From Chloroflexota bacterium (GTDB lineage: Bacteria; Chloroflexota; Anaerolineae; UBA7937; JACPPX01): 11,737 bases of DNA. Below the pieces are notes generated by a model. The model saw only the letters and a program-made list of their open reading frames with translations. It made no database searches and was not told where the DNA came from. The DNA lies in contig JACPWV010000177.1 in assembly GCA_016196905.1 (NCBI GenBank), positions 1-11,737 of the forward strand, read 5' to 3'. The translations under genes and the position numbers were made by a program. Positions 1 to 7,400 of this stretch are shown here, piece after piece; the first letter of the stretch is position 1, and each line of letters begins with the position of its first letter.

Positions 1-3
1 CCT

Positions 4-34
4 ATTGTAGTATAATCCCAAAATGGGATACAAT
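4..34 (-). promoter_or_regulatory. Palindromic operator overlapping a probable leftward promoter
   Basis: ATCCCA (15-20), AAA, then TGGGAT (24-29) is a perfect inverted repeat. It is flanked by ATTGTA (4-9) and TACAAT (29-34), also inverted copies, with six extra bases on the left side only. Read leftward, TTGTAT (33-28) and TACAAT (9-4) are 18 bp apart, which fits a -35/-10 pair with the palindrome in the spacer. On the plus strand TATAAT (11-16) is also a consensus -10, but its -35 would lie outside the window. The likely meaning is a repressor-controlled promoter for a gene to the left, and an autoregulated helix-turn-helix regulator would fit. The target gene is not visible. Confidence 0.45.
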
Positions 35-88
35 GTATTTATGCATTTAGCCGCCGCCAAAAATCCCGTCTGTCCCCGCAAGAACACA

Positions 89-117
89 GCGGAAGGGGGG
101 TGTGGGGGGAATTCCGC
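89..117 (+). other. G-rich loop closed by a 6-bp inverted repeat
   Basis: GCGGAA (89-94) and TTCCGC (112-117) are exact reverse complements. They enclose two runs of six G (95-100 and 104-109) separated by TGT. On the plus strand this can form a short hairpin with a G-rich loop, or the G-runs can be split into four GGG tracts as a quadruplex candidate. No function is evident. Confidence 0.4.
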
Positions 118-181
118 CGCGCCCGAGCGAAATAAAACAGAGGCCAGCCCCGCCGCCCTGCTTGGTCAGAGCAGCACACCA

Positions 182-257
182 CAAAAAAGTTTTCTTTTCC
201 TTTTAGAAGAAAAAGTCCGGCGCGCGCAAAATCAGAAATGCAGAGAAAACTTTTTTG
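182..257. repeat. Perfect 14-bp inverted repeat with a nested competing hairpin
   Basis: CAAAAAAGTTTTCT (182-195) and AGAAAACTTTTTTG (244-257) are exact reverse complements with 48 bases between. A second, mutually exclusive pairing is TTTTCTT (190-196) with AAGAAAA (207-213). Overlapping alternative hairpins recall attenuators or structured RNAs, while widely spaced perfect arms also fit the remnant of a small mobile element. No flanking target duplication was recognised. Confidence 0.5.
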
Positions 258-307
258 CTGGGTGGCGAGTGGTAGCGAGCGGCGGCGGGGCGGCTTCCTT
301 AGTTCCC

Positions 308-337
308 TTCAAAGAAAGTTCGAGCAAAGTGTATAAT
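308..337 (+). promoter_or_regulatory. Sigma-A-type promoter for the operon starting at 452
   Basis: TTCAAA (308-313, four of six matches to TTGACA) and a perfect TATAAT (332-337) are separated by 18 bp. Transcription would start near 344, giving a leader of about 105 bases before the GTG at 452. An 8-bp palindrome, GACCGGTC (354-361), lies just downstream of the predicted start and could be a regulator site. Confidence 0.55.
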
Positions 338-363
338 TACAGCACCATAAGACGACCGGTCAC

Positions 364-389
364 AACGCCTCCCAAGCTGGGGGCGTTTT
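364..389 (+). terminator. Hairpin in the operon leader, possible attenuator
   Basis: AACGCCTCC (364-372) can pair with GGGGGCGTT (379-387), giving nine pairs including one G-T, around a six-base loop. Only four T in total follow or close the stem, so it is a weak intrinsic terminator. Its place between promoter and first gene suggests leader attenuation or mRNA stabilisation. No leader peptide is apparent. Confidence 0.3.
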
Positions 390-451
390 GACGGGGAGAG
401 TTCCCTCCTCTAGAATCTTCCGATACCCACAGAGACCGACCGAGGCATGCC

Positions 452-2500
452 GTGATCGCATCGTCCCTCGACTTGAAGTCTCGCTGGATCGAGATAGCGT
501 TGCTTGCTTTCATCCTTGTGGTCGCCGCTCTGCTGCGACTCTACGCCCTGGATCGCTACCCCCCTGGCCTCTATCGGGATGAGGCCTACAACGGGCTGGA
601 CGCCCTGGCTGTCCTGGAGGGAAACACCCCTCTGTTCTTCGAGGCCAACAATGGCCGCGAGCCGCTTTTCATCTACCTGCAGGCTCTCAGCGTAGCGCTT
701 TTGGGGCGAACCCCCTTCGCCCTGCGCCTGCCGGCGGCCGTCCTGGGTTCACTGACTGTGCTCAGCACCTATGGGATGGCCAAGGCGCTGTTCGATCGGC
801 GCATCGCCCTCCTGGCGGCGGCCATCGCAGCGATCACGTTTTGGGCGGTCAATCTCAGCCGGGTGGGTCTGCGCCCCGTCGCTTTTCCTCTTTTGGCGAG
901 CCTGTTCCTTTGGCAGTGGGCTACGGCTCTCCATACCCAGCGGCTTCGACATTTTGTGGTCGCCGGCTTGCTGGCAGGATTGACTCTCTACACCTATACC
1001 GCTGCCCGGATGAGCGTCCCTTTCATTGTCCTTTTCATCGTTTACCTATGGGTATCGCGATCAGGGGGCGTTCGCCGAGGCCACCTGGCGATCTTTGTAG
1101 CCGTCGCGGTGGCGACCATGGCCCCCCTAGGCCTCTATTTTCTGATTCGGGGCCTGGAGTTTTTCGCCCGCCCGGGTCAGGTCTCTATCTTCAATCCCGA
1201 CATCAACCATGGAGATCTATGGGGGTCGCTGACTCGTAGCGTCGTCGGCGCTTTATTGATGTTCACTACGCAGGGCGATTTCATTCCGCGCCATAATCTG
1301 CCTTATCGCCCCGTGTTCGACCCTCTGATGGCCCTTTTTTTCTTGGTCGGAATAGGCTGGGTGCTAGGCAACAGTCGGCGAAGTTGGCCCAGTGCCCTGA
1401 TCCTCTTATGGACAGTGACCATGCTCTTGCCCACGCTGCTGGCCGAGGGGGCTCCCCACTTCTTGCGTGGCTCCGGAGTCCTTCCGGTGGTATTTGTTTA
1501 CCCGGCCTTAGGCATGGCCTGGGCCTATGATCGAGTCCGAGCCCGATCTTCGACCATCGCCGCGACCTTGCTGGGGGCGAGTCTGGTCATCAGCGCAACC
1601 CTCACCAGCGTCGATTATTTTGTGCGCCATGCGCCCAGCGAGACAGCTTATTTTAACTTCGAGACCGGGGCGAGCGAGCTGGCCGTCGAGATCAACCGCT
1701 TCTTAGGCTCTGGCTGGGATGGGCGGAGCCTCTGGGCTGACGAAGGCCAGCCGTATCCCGGTCGAGCGGTCTATCTGGCTGTGCGTTTATGGGAGAATTT
1801 CCCGTCGATGCGCTATTTGGTCCCGGCCTTGTCCTCATTCCATGTTCTGGAAGGGGGCGAGACACCTCGCGTCTCCGTCTCCCGTGCGCTTTTCGTGCTG
1901 TGGCCCTTCGAGGGTAATCGGGCTGCCTTGCGCGGTCTCCCGGCCTCCTCCTTGCTCCGCGTGCGGGCTGGAGCTTTGGAACGGGGCGATTTGGAAAAAT
2001 CGCCGCGGCTCCTCTACGTGGCCTACGAAGCCAGTCCTGCACCGAGGGATCCACAAGCTATCGCACGCTTTGGGGAGGCGATCGAACTCCTGGATTACGA
2101 GATCGCCTGGGTCGACCTCACGCAGTTGCAGGTGCGGTTGGTGTGGCGCGCCCGGCAAGAGGTCGAGCGCGACTACACCGTCTTTGTGCACCTCTTGCGA
2201 GACGGGGCTGTGTTTGCCCAAGTCGATGGCCCGCCCGCTCAGGGCTACTACGGAACCGGCCTGTGGCGGCCCGGCGACGTGATCGAGGATGAGCGCAGCC
2301 TGGCGTTGGCCGAGCCCCTGAATGCGCAGACGGATCGCCTTGTGATCGGGTTCTACCTTCTAGACACGCTGGAACGGCTTCCAGCCTTCGACGTGCGGGG
2401 GCAGCCCCTCGGGGATAGTTTGAATTTGGACGTGGTTGAGCCGTCCGCTCATCCTGCCGAGGCGATCGACGAGTCCGACGCTCGATGGTCTACGAGCTAG
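452..2500 (+). CDS. GT39/ArnT-like membrane glycosyltransferase with C-terminal beta-sandwich
   Basis: This is a probable GT-C glycosyltransferase of the PMT/ArnT kind, which use lipid-linked sugars on the outer face of the membrane. The start is GTG with GAGG (442-445) six bases upstream. Residues about 14-33 form the first membrane segment. The following extracytoplasmic loop holds the family's acidic motif, R42-D43-E44 in YRDEAYNG, and then GREPLFIYLQAL (about 69-79). Roughly ten more hydrophobic segments run to about residue 388. The rest is soluble; residues about 545-645 resemble the beta-sandwich modules of the protein encoded at 4442 (DYTVFVHLL, T-x-x-W-x-P-G-D-V). Its length of 682 exceeds plain GT39 enzymes because of this tail. 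The donor and acceptor are unknown. It is followed by two Thr-Pro-linker surface proteins that could be O-glycosylation substrates (inference). Confidence 0.8.
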   Translation: MIASSLDLKSRWIEIALLAFILVVAALLRLYALDRYPPGLYRDEAYNGLDALAVLEGNTPLFFEANNGREPLFIYLQALSVALLGRTPFALRLPAAVLGSLTVLSTYGMAKALFDRRIALLAAAIAAITFWAVNLSRVGLRPVAFPLLASLFLWQWATALHTQRLRHFVVAGLLAGLTLYTYTAARMSVPFIVLFIVYLWVSRSGGVRRGHLAIFVAVAVATMAPLGLYFLIRGLEFFARPGQVSIFNPDINHGDLWGSLTRSVVGALLMFTTQGDFIPRHNLPYRPVFDPLMALFFLVGIGWVLGNSRRSWPSALILLWTVTMLLPTLLAEGAPHFLRGSGVLPVVFVYPALGMAWAYDRVRARSSTIAATLLGASLVISATLTSVDYFVRHAPSETAYFNFETGASELAVEINRFLGSGWDGRSLWADEGQPYPGRAVYLAVRLWENFPSMRYLVPALSSFHVLEGGETPRVSVSRALFVLWPFEGNRAALRGLPASSLLRVRAGALERGDLEKSPRLLYVAYEASPAPRDPQAIARFGEAIELLDYEIAWVDLTQLQVRLVWRARQEVERDYTVFVHLLRDGAVFAQVDGPPAQGYYGTGLWRPGDVIEDERSLALAEPLNAQTDRLVIGFYLLDTLERLPAFDVRGQPLGDSLNLDVVEPSAHPAEAIDESDARWSTS

Positions 2501-2563
2501 GTATCTGGCGCATCGACTCGCCGTGCAGCGAGCGAGGATGCCCTTCGCGGAAACTCTAATCTG

Positions 2564-2572
2564 TGCTAAAAT
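2564..2572 (+). promoter_or_regulatory. Extended -10 promoter inside the operon
   Basis: TGC followed by TAAAAT (2567-2572) fits TGnTATAAT with five of six -10 bases. The -35 region (2544-2549, TTCGCG) is poor, as is usual for extended -10 promoters. The predicted start near 2579 leaves only about 15 leader bases before the ATG at 2594. This may let the surface proteins be expressed independently of the first gene. Confidence 0.4.
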
Positions 2573-2593
2573 CGAATCCGCAAGTTTTGGGAT

Positions 2594-3568
2594 ATGCCTC
2601 GGCGTGTTCCGTCTCGTGGGTGGGAGCTGGTGATGGTGGGGCTGGCAGGCGTTTTGCTGGTGGCACCCACTGAAGCCGCGCCGACCTTCCAAGCGGGTTG
2701 TTCCGTCAACCTCCTGGCTAATCCCGGGTTCGACGGCGGGTTCCGCCAGACCAGCCTCTCCTCTTTTGCGGCCAATGGCTGGGAGCCCTGGTTCGTCGAT
2801 GATGGGACCGGCGATTCCTATTTCGCCGAGCCAGAGTACAAGGCTGCCGATGGGCGCCTGTTCCCCAATCGGGTGCACAGTGGGTTCTTCGCGCAGCAGT
2901 TTTTCAACTCCTATCGGACGCACATCGCCGGCTTCTGGCAGCGGGTCCCGCTCCCTCCCGGAAGTCGGGTCCGTTTCTCGATGTGGGTGCATGTCTGGAG
3001 CAGCAGCCAGAACGATCCGAACGTCTCGACGGAGAACGGCAAGTATCGCCTGTGGGTGGGGATCGATCCCGCGGGGGCGATCCCTCCCCGCCAGAACCTC
3101 CACCCGGACTGGGAGTCGATCCTGGCCAATGTGGTCTGGGCGGGGCCCATCGAGCAGTACGACGCCTGGGGGTGGATTGACGTTACCGCCGTGGCCCAGG
3201 CCGACGCCGTCACCGTGTTCACCCGAGGCAGCCCGGAGTGGCCGGTGACCAACAACAACTCCTATTGGGACGATGGTTGCCTGGAGGTGCTGGCGCCTCC
3301 CGCGCCGACTCCCACCCGCACGCCTCGGCCCACCCCGACCCTCACCTCCACGCCTACCCTCTCTCCGACGGCCACACCGACGGCTACCCCCACCCCTACG
3401 GCCACTTCGATCCCTAGCCCGCTTCCCAGTCCGAGCCCAACGCCTTCTCCCCCGACGCTCTTCGCGCCGGAGCGGAACGTGGTGGTCGGTGGGGGGATCG
3501 CGCTGCTCTTTGCCGTTGCGTTGCTTTTCGGGTATGTTGTAGGACACCGCATTCGATCGAAGGGATGA
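2594..3568 (+). CDS. Exported surface protein with Thr-Pro linker and C-terminal anchor (paralogue 1)
   Basis: I do not recognise a named family. The 324-residue protein has a basic N-terminus and hydrophobic segment (about 13-25) ending at an A-rich cleavage site near residue 29. A globular domain follows (about 36-230), then a Thr/Pro/Ser linker (about 234-289), a membrane segment (about 296-317) and the basic tail HRIRSKG. Only two cysteines are present, C36 and C229, bracketing the globular domain; both are conserved in the next gene's product, suggesting a disulfide. Motifs shared with that paralogue are ANGWEPW, DDGxGDxY, VGIDPxG and AQADxVTVFT. The beta-rich, Trp-rich domain with an N-terminal NPGFDGGF resembles jelly-roll carbohydrate-binding modules, by appearance only. 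A second in-frame ATG at 2633 has GGGAG upstream, but would lose the basic N-region of the signal peptide. Confidence 0.75.
   Translation: MPRRVPSRGWELVMVGLAGVLLVAPTEAAPTFQAGCSVNLLANPGFDGGFRQTSLSSFAANGWEPWFVDDGTGDSYFAEPEYKAADGRLFPNRVHSGFFAQQFFNSYRTHIAGFWQRVPLPPGSRVRFSMWVHVWSSSQNDPNVSTENGKYRLWVGIDPAGAIPPRQNLHPDWESILANVVWAGPIEQYDAWGWIDVTAVAQADAVTVFTRGSPEWPVTNNNSYWDDGCLEVLAPPAPTPTRTPRPTPTLTSTPTLSPTATPTATPTPTATSIPSPLPSPSPTPSPPTLFAPERNVVVGGGIALLFAVALLFGYVVGHRIRSKG
3293..3460 (+). repeat. Low-complexity Thr-Pro linker repeat, paralogue 1
   Basis: This stretch encodes residues about 234-289, mostly Thr, Pro and Ser in an irregular six-base period (CCx ACx). The minus (template) strand therefore carries many G-runs. 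It is less regular than the linker in the next gene, being interrupted by Arg, Leu, Ala and Ile codons. Confidence 0.7.
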
Positions 3569-4431
3569 AGATGCGCAATCGTGGCTGGATAATCAGCACG
3601 CTGGTCAGTGGGTTAACCCTCTGGCCCTGGGCTCTGCAGGCCGCGCCTCCCCCCCAGGCGGGCTGCAATCTGGTCAACGCCGACTTCGAGGGGGACTTTC
3701 GACACATCACGGACTATCGGGATGTGGCCAACGGCTGGGAGCCATGGTGGTTCGACGACGGGGTTGGCGATGCCTACAACGAGGTCCCCCTTTATGATGC
3801 AGAGCGTGCCCCCTCGCATGTGCACGGAGGAAATACCTCTCAAAAAGTTCACAATAGTTGGCGCACCTTTCAAGGAGGGCTGTATCAGCGGGTCGGCGTC
3901 CCGCGGGGCAGCCAGGTGACCTTCACCGTCTGGGCCGTGGTGTGGTCAGGGAGCGACTCCGGCGTGGCCGGCGAGCTCAACCACCTGGTGCGGGTGGGGA
4001 TCGATCCTACGGGAGGCACCAACTGGCAAGCATCCAGCGTGGCCTGGTCGGGGGAGGTCAGGCCCGCCTACGATCAATGGGTGCAGTTGAGCGTGACCAC
4101 CATCGCCCAGGCGGATCAGGTGACGGTGTTCACCGGCGGGCGCCAGGGCAATCCCGATCAATATAACTCCGAGTGGTGGGACGACGCCTGTCTGACGGTG
4201 GTGGCCCCCACCCCCACGCCGACGCCGACCCATACGCCCACCCCTACCCCGACCTCGACGGCCACCCCCACCCCGACGTCGACCCCCACGCCCACCCCAA
4301 CACCGACGCCCACGCCGGTCCCCCTGTTCGGGCAAGTGGGGGAGACGCTATACAACTTCAGCGGTATCTTAGTGATCGGGCTGGGCGTTGGCCTGGCCGT
4401 CGGGGTGCTGACGGTGCGGCGAGCCAGCTGA
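3565..4431 (+). CDS. Exported surface protein with Thr-Pro linker and C-terminal anchor (paralogue 2)
   Basis: This is a tandem paralogue of the preceding gene, 288 residues. It has a signal peptide (about 1-26, basic start then hydrophobic), a globular domain (34-210) and a nearly pure Thr-Pro linker (about 214-251). A membrane segment (about 266-284) is followed by RRAS. C34 and C209 are its only cysteines and align with those of paralogue 1. The architecture resembles a C-terminal sorting signal (linker, membrane helix, short basic tail), but no LPXTG-like motif is seen, so plain membrane anchoring is the simplest reading. Its ATG overlaps the previous stop as ATGA. However, AAGGG (3560-3564) is spaced six bases from a second in-frame ATG at 3571, which may be the true start, two residues later. 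Either way translation is probably coupled to the upstream gene. Confidence 0.75.
   Translation: MKMRNRGWIISTLVSGLTLWPWALQAAPPPQAGCNLVNADFEGDFRHITDYRDVANGWEPWWFDDGVGDAYNEVPLYDAERAPSHVHGGNTSQKVHNSWRTFQGGLYQRVGVPRGSQVTFTVWAVVWSGSDSGVAGELNHLVRVGIDPTGGTNWQASSVAWSGEVRPAYDQWVQLSVTTIAQADQVTVFTGGRQGNPDQYNSEWWDDACLTVVAPTPTPTPTHTPTPTPTSTATPTPTSTPTPTPTPTPTPVPLFGQVGETLYNFSGILVIGLGVGLAVGVLTVRRAS
4204..4317 (+). repeat. Low-complexity Thr-Pro linker repeat, paralogue 2
   Basis: This stretch encodes residues about 214-251, almost purely alternating Pro and Thr, in a six-base period of CCC/CCG ACG/ACC units. The opposite strand is a dense series of GGG-GGGGG runs separated by one to several bases, a strong quadruplex candidate on the template strand. 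Such tracts also expand and contract easily. Confidence 0.75.
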
Positions 4432-4441
4432 TCCCAGGGCC

Positions 4442-7400
4442 ATGCTTAAGCGAGGCGGTGGCCTGCTGCTCACGCTGGCCCTGGGCGCGGTGGCAGCCTG
4501 GCCACTGTGGGCCGACCCAGGGTTGATCAACACCCGGGCGGGAGGGGATAGCCCCTTTCTTCTGGTTCGCCTACAGCAGTTGGTCCTCAATCTGGAGGCT
4601 GGGGTCTTTCCCGTACGCTGGATGCCCGATGCGGCCTACGGCCGCGGGTATCCCTTTTTTCATTTTTATGCCTCGCTGCCTTTTTACCTCGCCGCGGCGC
4701 TGAAGCTGTGGGGCCTGGGCTATCTCTTTTCCCTCAAGGTCACTCAGAGCCTGGGCTTCATCGCTGCGACGGCCAGCATGTATCTGTTTCCGCGGCGACT
4801 GGGCCTGGGCTCGCTTCCCGCGGCGGTGGGCGCGCTGGCCTACGGCTACGCGCCCTTTCACCTAGTTAACATCTACGTCCGCGGGGATTCGCTAGGCGAG
4901 TTCTACGCCTTTATCTTCTACCCGCTGATCTTCGGTGCACTTCTCGATGTGGCACGGCAACCCTCTGCCCGCCCCGTCGCTTTCCTTGGGTTCAGCTATG
5001 CAGCATTGATCCTGAGCCATAACATCTCCGCCTTGATCTTCACGCCCTTTGTGGGACTCTATGCCCTCGTCTTATTCTTTAAGCAACCCAGGAGGGGAGT
5101 CGCGCTGGCTGTGCTCGCAGGCCTAGGGCTGGGCCTGGCTCTGAGCGCTTGGTTTTGGATGCCGGCTTTGGCCGAGCGGGGAGAGGTTCACATCGAGGAG
5201 GCGACCACCGGCTATTTCCATTTCAGCGGACACTTTCGAGGTATCGATCTCGTTCAAACTTCCTTGCTCTTCGATTACAGCGTCAACCCCGCGGGGAACG
5301 CCTTCGCCATGGGCCTGGTCCAAGCTGCCCTCGCCCTGGTCTCGCTGGGCGCTGTAGCTTGGGGTTGGGTACGGCATCGACAGATGCAGGCTTCGGTGAC
5401 GGCGCTGCTTCCGGTACTCTTCCTCAGCACCTTTTTGATTCTTCCGGCCTCGCGGCCGATATGGGAAAGCGTCCCTTTGCTGAGCTTTGTCCAGTTTCCC
5501 TGGCGCTTCCTCTCGCTGCAAGCCTTCGCCGCGAGCGCGCTGTTGGCAGTGGCCCTTCAAGAGCTGCCCAGTCGTTTTGCCCCTCCCTCGGCTGTGATCA
5601 TGGGTGGCTCGCTCCTCATCTCTAGCTTGGCCGGGCTGAGGGTAGATTATCTCGCCATCGAGGCAGGGGATATCACCACTGAGCGCTTGGCGCTTTACGA
5701 ACATTTCACTCGCAACATCGGCTCCACCGTGCGCCAAGAATATCTTCCACGTGGGGTGGAGACGCGGCCCTTTACCTCGAGTTTGTTCACCACTGGGAAG
5801 CTGGAGCCGATTGTGGTCGAAGGCGCACTGAGCTCGGCACATCTTCAAGATCGCTCAGCCGGGGAACAGGTGTGGGAGTTGGAAGTGGATGCCCCTACAG
5901 CGCGGATCGCTTTCCCCCTCTATTACTTCCGCGGGTGGCGGGCCTACATGAACGGGCAGCCGGTCGAGCCGTGGCCTGTGGAGGGGTCGGGGCTCCTGGG
6001 GTTAACCTTGGCCGAAGGCCATCATGAAGTCGTGCTGCGCTGGGGCACCACGCCCCTGCGCGCCGCGGTCGAGCTCGTCTCCGCCTTGGCTTTGGTTGCC
6101 GTGGCGGGGATGGCGCTGAGGGGGATAAGCTTTTCGCGACGGGGCCTAGCCGTAGGAGCCCTCAGTGTCGGCCTGATCGTAATCGGTGGAGGCCTAGCGG
6201 CTCGCTGGACAATCGGGAACGCTCCATCCAGAGTCGACGACCTGAGCATGGATTTTCGTATTAAGCCCTATCTCCATCACAACCCGGAGGGGATCGGCTT
6301 TGGGGCGGCTCGCCTGCTGTCGTACGAATACAGCGCTGAGCAGGTCGCCGCCGGAGCGAGCTTGGGGGTGACTCTGCGCTGGGCTAAGTTGGGGTGGTCG
6401 CCTCTACGTGCTGAAGTCCGCTTGGTGGGACCCATCACCGTGGTGGAGGAGCTCACGGGTGTAGAAGATGTTTTGGCCGAAGAGAACATCGCCTTGGGTG
6501 GCGAAACGACGCGCCATCGCTTGAGGGTCCCCGAGCGGACGCTGCCCGGGCTCTATTTTCTCAGCGTGCGCCTTTTCGATGCGCGCGGGGAGTTACCGCC
6601 CCTCGACGGGAGCGGAACAACCTATCTGCGGCCGATTCGTGTGATCGCTCAGCGGCCCTTGAAAGGCGATGAGCCCCGGCTGGCGAGCATGGGGGAATCG
6701 ATTGTTCTCTCCGCAGTGGAGACGCTGCAGATCGATGCCGGTCATTTAGAGATCCGGCCGACCTGGTACACCACCCGCCCTCTGGCCCGCGACTACGCCG
6801 TGTCCCTGCGCTTGTACGACGCGGCAGGTCGGTTGGTGGCAGCGCGCGATACGCAGCCCGGTTACGGGTTCTTCCCCACCAGCGTGTGGCCGGTGAACGA
6901 GCTGGTCAGCGATCGACTGTCCCTGGAGCTGCCGGCGGGGACCCCGCCGGGGGAGGAGTACCGCCTGGAGCTAGTGCTGTATAAAGTGGCCGACCTCCAG
7001 CCCATCGGAGTGGCTCGGATCCAGGACGTATCACTGCCTCTCTTCGATCGGGTTGAGGAGCTATCGCCTGAGCATGTCTTCAGCGGCGGCCTCTCCTTGC
7101 TCGAGGTGGAGCCGCTGCAGGTGAGCTGGCCGCAGGGGGAGCCGGTCGTTATCCAGCTAGGCTGGGGAGCTCTGGCTCCTGTGCGACGCGACTTCGAGTT
7201 GGTCTTGGGCTTGAAGGACGATCGGGGACGAAGCGTGTATCAGCAGCCGGTCCCGATCCTGGATGCGGTTCCCACCTCGCGCTGGCCGGCGGGAGCCTTC
7301 GTCCAGAAGCGTTATTCCCTGGAGCTCCCCGACGATCTCCCTCCCGGCCTTTATCATCTCACCCTCGGTGTGAGGGAGGTCGGCCAGGCTCAGGTGCTGG

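Larger units (their letters stand above)
1..451. other. Non-coding leader region before the surface-glycosylation operon
   Basis: No convincing gene lies here. The one open frame (from about 23) has a low-complexity composition, no ribosome binding site and starts inside an operator-like palindrome. The stretch is locally mixed in composition: A/T-rich blocks around 180-260 and 300-345, and G-runs around 95-109. The structured elements seen are listed separately: a palindromic promoter/operator at the left edge, a G-rich hairpin, a long perfect inverted repeat, a promoter and a leader hairpin. An unannotated small RNA is possible but not shown. Confidence 0.6.

Noticed and set aside
23..391. 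Open frame of 122 codons in the left non-coding region
   Set aside because: It begins inside the operator palindrome, has no ribosome site, an unnatural composition and crosses the promoter at 308-337.
2684..2701. Lipoprotein lipobox at QAGC in both paralogues
   Set aside because: The residues before Cys lack the hydrophobic -3 position, the cysteine lies some residues past a normal signal cleavage site, and it is paired with a second conserved cysteine.
2360..3547. 395-codon minus-strand frame opposite paralogue 1
   Set aside because: It is an Arg/Gly-rich shadow caused by the GC-rich codons of the plus-strand gene, with no ribosome site or recognisable domain.
4204..4317. CRISPR-like or tandem intergenic repeat
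   Set aside because: The six-base period is explained by alternating Thr and Pro codons in one open frame.
5123..5848. 241-codon minus-strand frame inside the PTPS-related gene
   Set aside because: It lies wholly opposite a convincing membrane protein and has no domain or upstream signal.
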